Assembly: GCA_046347155.1 (NCBI GenBank)
Contig: JAXMGT010000001.1
Location: 248,001-312,000 of the forward strand
Source: RPQJ01 sp046347155
GTDB taxonomy: Bacteria; Pseudomonadota; Gammaproteobacteria; Steroidobacterales; Steroidobacteraceae
DNA: 64,000 bases
Direction: 5' to 3'
The position numbers and the translations under genes were made by a program. Of the stretch, positions 60,243 through 64,000 are shown one piece after another (position 1 is the first letter of the stretch; every line of letters begins with the position of its first letter). The notes beneath the pieces were generated by a model. That model was not told the origin of the DNA. It did not search any database and saw only the letters and a list, made by a program, of their open reading frames with translations.

Positions 60243-61343
60243 GTGGTCGCCTCGCTCGAACGCATCTGGGCGGTGATCCTGAAGGAGTTGCGACAGCTCC
60301 GGCGCGACCGGCCGACGTTCGCGCTGATCGTCGGCATCCCGCTGATGGAGATCCTGCTGTTCGGCTACGCGATCAACTTCGACGTGCGCGGGTTGCACGC
60401 GGCGGTCGTGGACGAGGCGGGCACGAGCCTGTCGCGCCGGCTGGTCGCGGACCTCGCCGCCACCGGCGTCGTCGTGCTCGAGGCGCCGAGCGAGAGCGTC
60501 GAGGGTCTCCGTCGCCGGATCAACGCGGGCGAGATCAGCGTCGGCATCGTGATCCCGGCCGACTTCGAGCGCCGACGGCTCGGCGACGGGCGCCCGGTCG
60601 CGCAGCTGCTCGTGGACGGCAGCGAGCCGATGATCGACGGGATCGCGCGCTCGCTCGCCTCGACGCCGCTGCCCTCCCGGGACGGGATCGCCGTCGCCGG
60701 GACGCGCAACTTCGAGGTCTACACCGAGTACAACCCGGAACGACGCACCGCGGTGCAGGTGGTGCCGGCGATCATCGGCGTGATCCTGAACATGACGATG
60801 GTGATCTTCACGGCCGCGGCGATCGTCCGCGAGCGCGAACGCGGCAACCTCGAGTTCCTGATCACGACGCCGATACGCTCGGGCGAACTGATGGCGGGCA
60901 AGCTGCTGCCATACGTCGTGATCGGCCTCGCCCAGGCGACGCTGGTGCTCGTCGTGGGCGTGTGGATCTTCGACGTGCCGGTGAACGGGAGCCTGTCGCA
61001 GTTCTACATGAGCGCGGCGCTGTTCATCGCCTCGACCCTGACGCTCGGCCTCCTGATCTCGACGGTGGCGCAGACGCAGCTGCAGGCGTTCCAGATGGCG
61101 TTCATGACGATGCTGCCGTCGATCCTGATGTCCGGGTTCGTGTTCCCGTTCGACGGGATGCCGAAGCCCGCGCAGTGGATCGCGCAGTTCCTGCCGCTCA
61201 CCCACTTCGTGGACATGGTTCGCGGGATCATCCTGCGCGGGGCGCCGCTCGCCGACATGCAGCTGCAGGTGGCGAAGCTCGCGGCCTTCTTCGTCGCGAC
61301 GCTCGCGATCGCGACGCGGCGCTTCCACAAGCGCCTCGACTGA
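60243..61343 (+). CDS. ABC-2-type permease (YbhS/YbhR-like)
   Basis: 366 residues from a GTG one base after the ATPase stop. An N-terminal membrane segment (about 24-44, ALIVGIPLMEILLFGYAINFD) is followed by a large periplasmic domain with DEAGTSLSRRLVADL and then five membrane segments (about 175-360). The ABC-2 motif ERERGNLEFLITTPIRSGELMAGKLLPYVVIGL and the segment MLPSILMSGFVFPFDGMPKPAQWIAQFLPLTHFVDMVRGIILRG are diagnostic. Only one permease gene is present, against two in E. coli ybhSR. It would form a homodimeric channel. Confidence 0.88.
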   Translation: MVASLERIWAVILKELRQLRRDRPTFALIVGIPLMEILLFGYAINFDVRGLHAAVVDEAGTSLSRRLVADLAATGVVVLEAPSESVEGLRRRINAGEISVGIVIPADFERRRLGDGRPVAQLLVDGSEPMIDGIARSLASTPLPSRDGIAVAGTRNFEVYTEYNPERRTAVQVVPAIIGVILNMTMVIFTAAAIVRERERGNLEFLITTPIRSGELMAGKLLPYVVIGLAQATLVLVVGVWIFDVPVNGSLSQFYMSAALFIASTLTLGLLISTVAQTQLQAFQMAFMTMLPSILMSGFVFPFDGMPKPAQWIAQFLPLTHFVDMVRGIILRGAPLADMQLQVAKLAAFFVATLAIATRRFHKRLD

Positions 61344-61349
61344 GCCGGT

Positions 61350-62567
61350 TCAGAGCGTCTTCAGGTCGGTCGCGGGATCGGCGAGCCGCGCGGGGTCCGG
61401 CTGCCTGCGCTCGGCGATCCACCGCTTGCCGGTCATGAAGTCGCGCGGACTGTTCACCGCGTCGACCGCGAGCAGTTCGCCCTTCGCGAGGTAGTAGAGG
61501 CCGAAGCTGCCGGTGGACGGGTCGCCGCGCATCACGGTCCGGTCGTATCCCTGCGAGAGCCCCGCGATCTGCAGCTTCACGTCGTACTGGTCCGACCAGA
61601 ACCACGGCACGTGGTCGTGCCGCGCCGGCTTGCCGCACATGTCGAGCGCCGCGGTCTTCGCCTGCTCGACCGCGTTGTCGACGGACTCGAGCCGCACCCG
61701 GCGACCGTAGCGCACGCTCGGGTGGAACGTGCAGTCGCCGGCGGCCCAGACGTTCGGGTCCGAGGTGCGGCACTGTTCGTCGACCCAGACGCCGTTTTCG
61801 CAGCGCAGCCCGGCCGCGGTCGCGAGGCTGACGTCGGGGAGGATGCCGACGCCGACCACGACGATGTCGGCCGGGTAGCGGCGATCGCCGCAGACGACGG
61901 CGCGGACCCGCCCGTCCCCTTCGAAGGCCGTCACGGACTCACCGCAGTGGATCGCGACGCCTTCCCGCGCGTGGCGCGCCACGTAGTAGGCGGACATCTC
62001 GGGCGCCACGACCCGGTTGAGCGGCCGGTCGGCCATTTCGAGCACGGTGGCCTCGAGTCCGAGGTGTCGGGCGCTCGCCGCCGCCTCGAGGCCGATGTAT
62101 CCCGCGCCGACGACGACCATCCGCTTCGAGGTCGGCAGGTCGCCCCGGATCCCGTCGACGTCCGCGATCGTGCGCAGGTAGTGGATGCCGGCCAGTTCGT
62201 GGCCCGGGCACTCGAGCCGCCGAGGACGGCTGCCGAGGCACAGCAGCAGCCGGTCGTAGCCGAGCTCGCTCATGTCGCAGAGGCGCAGCCGGCGCGAGGC
62301 GAGGTCGATCGCCGTGACCCGCCGGCCGAGCCGGGTCTCGACCCGGTGCGTCTCGTAGAACTGCGGGCTGCGCAGCAGCAGCCGGTCCTCGGCGAGTTCG
62401 CCGGACAGGAACTTCTTCGAGAGCGGCGGCCGGTTGTACGGCAGCTGGGGTTCCTCGCCGACGAGCACGATCGGGCCCGCGTGGCCTTCGCGTCGCAGCG
62501 TGTCGATCGCCTGCACGGCGGCGTGGCTGGCGCCGACGATGACGACGGTGGCGTTCGGGTCTGTCAT
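61350..62567 (-). CDS. FAD-dependent ferredoxin/rubredoxin-type reductase
   Basis: 405 residues from ATG 62567 (MTDPNATVVIVGASHAAVQAID). Two Rossmann folds: FAD at VVIVGASHAAVQA with a GxSxA variant of GxGxxG, and NAD at MVVVGAGYIGLEAAASARHLG. PYNRPPLSKKFLSGEL is the hallmark of ferredoxin reductases of dioxygenase systems, and WAAGDCTFHP is the second FAD motif. The C-terminal ferredoxin-reductase domain contains VPWFWSDQYDVKLQIAGL. It probably feeds electrons from NAD(P)H to a ferredoxin; a 2Fe-2S protein gene lies 0.7 kb away on the other strand. Confidence 0.87.
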   Translation of the reverse strand: MTDPNATVVIVGASHAAVQAIDTLRREGHAGPIVLVGEEPQLPYNRPPLSKKFLSGELAEDRLLLRSPQFYETHRVETRLGRRVTAIDLASRRLRLCDMSELGYDRLLLCLGSRPRRLECPGHELAGIHYLRTIADVDGIRGDLPTSKRMVVVGAGYIGLEAAASARHLGLEATVLEMADRPLNRVVAPEMSAYYVARHAREGVAIHCGESVTAFEGDGRVRAVVCGDRRYPADIVVVGVGILPDVSLATAAGLRCENGVWVDEQCRTSDPNVWAAGDCTFHPSVRYGRRVRLESVDNAVEQAKTAALDMCGKPARHDHVPWFWSDQYDVKLQIAGLSQGYDRTVMRGDPSTGSFGLYYLAKGELLAVDAVNSPRDFMTGKRWIAERRQPDPARLADPATDLKTL

Positions 62568-62609
62568 GTGCCCCAGGGTGGGTCCTGCCCGGTCGACGGA
62601 ATCGCGCCC

Positions 62610-62637
62610 TTTATATACGGACACCCGCCGTCGACAA
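62610..62637 (-). promoter_or_regulatory. Sigma-70-like promoter of the FAD reductase gene
   Basis: On the minus strand TTGTCG (62637-62632), 16 bases, TATAAA (62615-62610). TATATAAA is rare in this GC-rich sequence, and the -10 lies 43 bases before the start codon. Confidence 0.45.
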
Positions 62638-62824
62638 AGGGTTCGATGCTGCAGCGCAGAATCGTGCCCGATCCGGGCCGCGGCCGCATACGCGGGTCCC
62701 CGGGGTGCGCGGCGGCCCTCCCGTCGCTATGCTTGCACCACGGTCGGGCACCGGGCGGGCTGTGCTGCCTCACGCTGGTGCGGATCCACCGCCTCGCGTG
62801 GCGGGACCACGCCGCCCCGGCTGT

Positions 62825-62840
62825 CGGCACGGTTTCTGCA
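62825..62840 (+). promoter_or_regulatory. Sigma-54 (RpoN) promoter of the P-II gene
   Basis: CGGCACGGTTTCTGCA matches TGGCACGnnnnTTGCA at all invariant positions (GG and GC at -24/-12 with the exact 10-base spacing); only the outer T and one T of the -12 element differ. A start near 62851 would leave about 47 untranslated bases before the ATG. This indicates NtrC-type nitrogen control. Confidence 0.75.
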
Positions 62841-62897
62841 TATAGGCAGAGGCGATGTCCGCCCGAGTATGACGACCCGTTGAGGAGCCAGAGCCCT

Positions 62898-63236
62898 ATG
62901 AAGCTGATCAGCGCAATCATCAAGCCCTTCAAGCTGGACGACGTGCGTGCCGCACTGTCGGAGCTCGGCGTCTCCGGCATGACCGTCACGGAGGTCAAGG
63001 GCTTCGGGCGGCAGCGCGGCCACACCGAGCTGTACCGCGGCGCCGAGTACGTCGTCGACTTCGTGCCGAAGACCCGGATCGAGGTCGCCGTGAAGGACTC
63101 GCTCGTCGACCAGGTCGTCGAGGCCATCGTCGGTGCGGCCCGCACCGGCAAGGTGGGCGACGGCAAGATCTTCATTTCCGACCTGGAACGCGCCATCCGC
63201 ATCCGCACGGGCGAGGCGGACGACCAGGCGCTCTGA
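62898..63236 (+). CDS. glnK: Nitrogen regulatory protein P-II (GlnK/GlnB family)
   Basis: 112 residues, exact family length. MKLISAIIKPFKLDDVRAAL opens the fold; the T-loop has Tyr51, the uridylylation site, in GHTELYRGAEYVVDF, and GAARTGKVGDGKIFI is the second P-II signature binding ATP. Asp54 (VVDF) is GlnB-like by E. coli residues, but the sigma-54 promoter is typical of glnK. There is no amtB next to it. It senses 2-oxoglutarate and ADP/ATP and controls glutamine synthetase adenylylation, NtrB or ammonium uptake. Symbol chosen on promoter type; glnB is the alternative. Confidence 0.9.
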   Translation: MKLISAIIKPFKLDDVRAALSELGVSGMTVTEVKGFGRQRGHTELYRGAEYVVDFVPKTRIEVAVKDSLVDQVVEAIVGAARTGKVGDGKIFISDLERAIRIRTGEADDQAL

Positions 63237-63240
63237 CCGT

Positions 63241-63621
63241 TTGTCGGACCCCGTCGCAGTCGCGCTGGCCAAGCTCGCCCTGGGGCACCAGCGCCGGCAC
63301 CTGTTCCTGTGCGTCGGGGGGAAGTGCTCGTCGAGGGAGGAGGCCCTCGCGAGCTGGGAGCACCTGAAGCGACGTCTCGCCGAGCCGGCCGTACAGGCTG
63401 CGGCCGGCGGCGCACTGCGGACCAAGGCCGACTGCCTCCGGGTTTGCGTCGCTGGACCGGTCGCGCTCGTCTACCCCGATGGCACCTGGTACCGGGACTG
63501 CACGCCGGCGAACCTCGACCGGATCGTCGACGAGCACCTGGTCGGCGGTCGACCGGTCCGTGACCTCGTGATCGCCGAGGCCCCGCTGGCCGGCGACGCC
63601 CTCCCTCCGGACCCGTCGTAG
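63241..63621 (+). CDS. Thioredoxin-like 2Fe-2S ferredoxin
   Basis: 126 residues from a TTG four bases after the P-II stop (the frame is open further upstream but only as a shadow of the P-II gene). HLFLCVGGKCSSREEALASWEHLKRRL is the start of the Shethna/NuoE-like thioredoxin-fold ferredoxin, and TKADCLRVCVAGPVALVYPDGTWYRDCTP holds the other cluster Cys. A (2Fe-2S) centre with CxxxxC and CxxxC-type spacing is expected. Coupled to the P-II gene, so likely part of the nitrogen-controlled transcript. Partner enzyme unknown; the FAD reductase next door is one candidate. Confidence 0.78.
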   Translation: MSDPVAVALAKLALGHQRRHLFLCVGGKCSSREEALASWEHLKRRLAEPAVQAAAGGALRTKADCLRVCVAGPVALVYPDGTWYRDCTPANLDRIVDEHLVGGRPVRDLVIAEAPLAGDALPPDPS

Positions 63622-63700
63622 CGGCATCCGCAGAAGCGCGGTTGCCGCCGCGCAGCCCATTCTTCAGTATCGACCCATCCGTCCGATGGATGAGGCCGTC

Positions 63701-64000
63701 ATGCCGCACGCGATCCGTATCCACGCCCACGGCGGTCCCGAGGCGATGCGCTGGGAGGAGGTCCCGACGGCCGAGCCGGGCGCCGGCCAGGCGCTGGTCC
63801 GGCACACGGCCGTCGGCGTCAACTTCATCGACGTCTACGAGCGCCAGGGCCTGTACCCGAACGCGCTGCCGACCGGGCTCGGCCGAGAGGCCGCCGGCGT
63901 CGTCGAGGCCGTCGGTCCGGGCGTGCGCACCGTGAAGGTCGGCGACCGGGTCGCTTACGTGTCCGGGCAGCCGGGCGCCTACGCGCAGGAGCGGGTGATG
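63701..64000 (+). CDS. qor: Quinone oxidoreductase, zinc-free alcohol dehydrogenase superfamily (partial)
   Basis: The first 100 residues are in the window; the gene continues past base 64000. MPHAIRIHAHGGPEAMRWEEVP, VNFIDVYERQGLYPNALPTGLGREAAGVVEAVGPGV and VGDRVAYVSGQPGAYAQERVM match NADPH:quinone reductases (Qor/zeta-crystallin type). There are no zinc ligands at the usual positions. An in-frame ATG 15 bases upstream is possible, but a GAGG ribosome-binding site favours 63701. Confidence 0.88.
   Translation, partial: MPHAIRIHAHGGPEAMRWEEVPTAEPGAGQALVRHTAVGVNFIDVYERQGLYPNALPTGLGREAAGVVEAVGPGVRTVKVGDRVAYVSGQPGAYAQERVM

Larger units (their letters stand above)
62568..62897. other. Divergent intergenic region between the FAD reductase and P-II genes (330 bp)
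   Basis: No gene is supported. It holds a sigma-70-like promoter for the reductase (62610-62637, minus) and a sigma-54 promoter for the P-II gene (62825-62840, plus). NtrC-like half-sites GCACCA (62735-62740) and TGGTGC (62776-62781) lie about 40 bases apart upstream of the latter. Confidence 0.6.

Overview
The window is about 64 kb of very GC-rich, gene-dense chromosome. It most resembles a high-GC gammaproteobacterium of the Xanthomonadales/Nevskiales/Steroidobacterales kind. This rests on the gamma-type gshA, a ydcSTUV-patD locus in E. coli order, a CecR-like efflux operon, pntAB and the DUF3619/DUF3106 sigma-factor cluster; a precise taxon cannot be read off. Genes overlap heavily (ATGA, GTGA, TTGA junctions), and non-ATG starts are common. 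No rRNA, tRNA, CRISPR array, phage or intact insertion sequence was recognised.

Layout. 1-3.5 kb: macAB-type efflux operon with a NodT-type outer membrane lipoprotein (minus strand). 3.7-11.5 kb: DUF4397 lipoprotein, SPOR protein, argS, a membrane TolB-like/TPR protein and priA. 11.8-13.8 kb: ECF sigma factor with three downstream genes ending in a repeat-built DUF3106 protein. 13.8-19.5 kb: pntA-pntB, HNH nuclease, acetyltransferase, a 5'-3' exonuclease and a GFA-family protein. 19.9-25.6 kb: polyamine ABC importer with gamma-aminobutyraldehyde dehydrogenase. 25.7-32.7 kb: two YceI proteins with cytochrome b561, a VOC protein, hemH, a Bcr/CflA transporter, succinate-semialdehyde dehydrogenase and a DUF2845 protein. 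32.8-39.9 kb: gshA, isoaspartyl peptidase, pyruvate carboxylase, acetyltransferase, thioredoxin 2. 39.9-43.7 kb: a c-di-GMP-I riboswitch ahead of a secreted Ig/FN3 protein, a CbpA-type co-chaperone, a VIT1/ferritin-like protein and a lone receiver protein.

43.9-55.2 kb is a respiratory island: fixL-fixJ, Hsp20, then the complete cbb3 oxidase set ccoN-O-Q-P, an unknown small membrane gene, ccoG-H-I-S and a SafE-like protein. FixL keeps the haem-pocket residues, so an oxygen sensor lies beside the high-affinity oxidase it plausibly controls. 55.5-61.3 kb: a receiver-PAS-GGDEF-EAL protein and a CecR-like TetR/HlyD/ABC operon. 61.3-64 kb: FAD reductase, a P-II protein with a good sigma-54 promoter, a 2Fe-2S ferredoxin, and the start of a quinone reductase.

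The most unusual content is repetitive. One family (10.9 kb inside priA, and 24.13 and 24.30 kb as an inverted pair) has a conserved 23-nt core between long stems that differ from copy to copy yet remain self-complementary. A second set of GGGAC-type inverted repeats lies against, and partly supplies, stop codons at five gene ends. The c-di-GMP riboswitch, the GGDEF-EAL protein and the haem-PAS kinase point to second-messenger and oxygen control.
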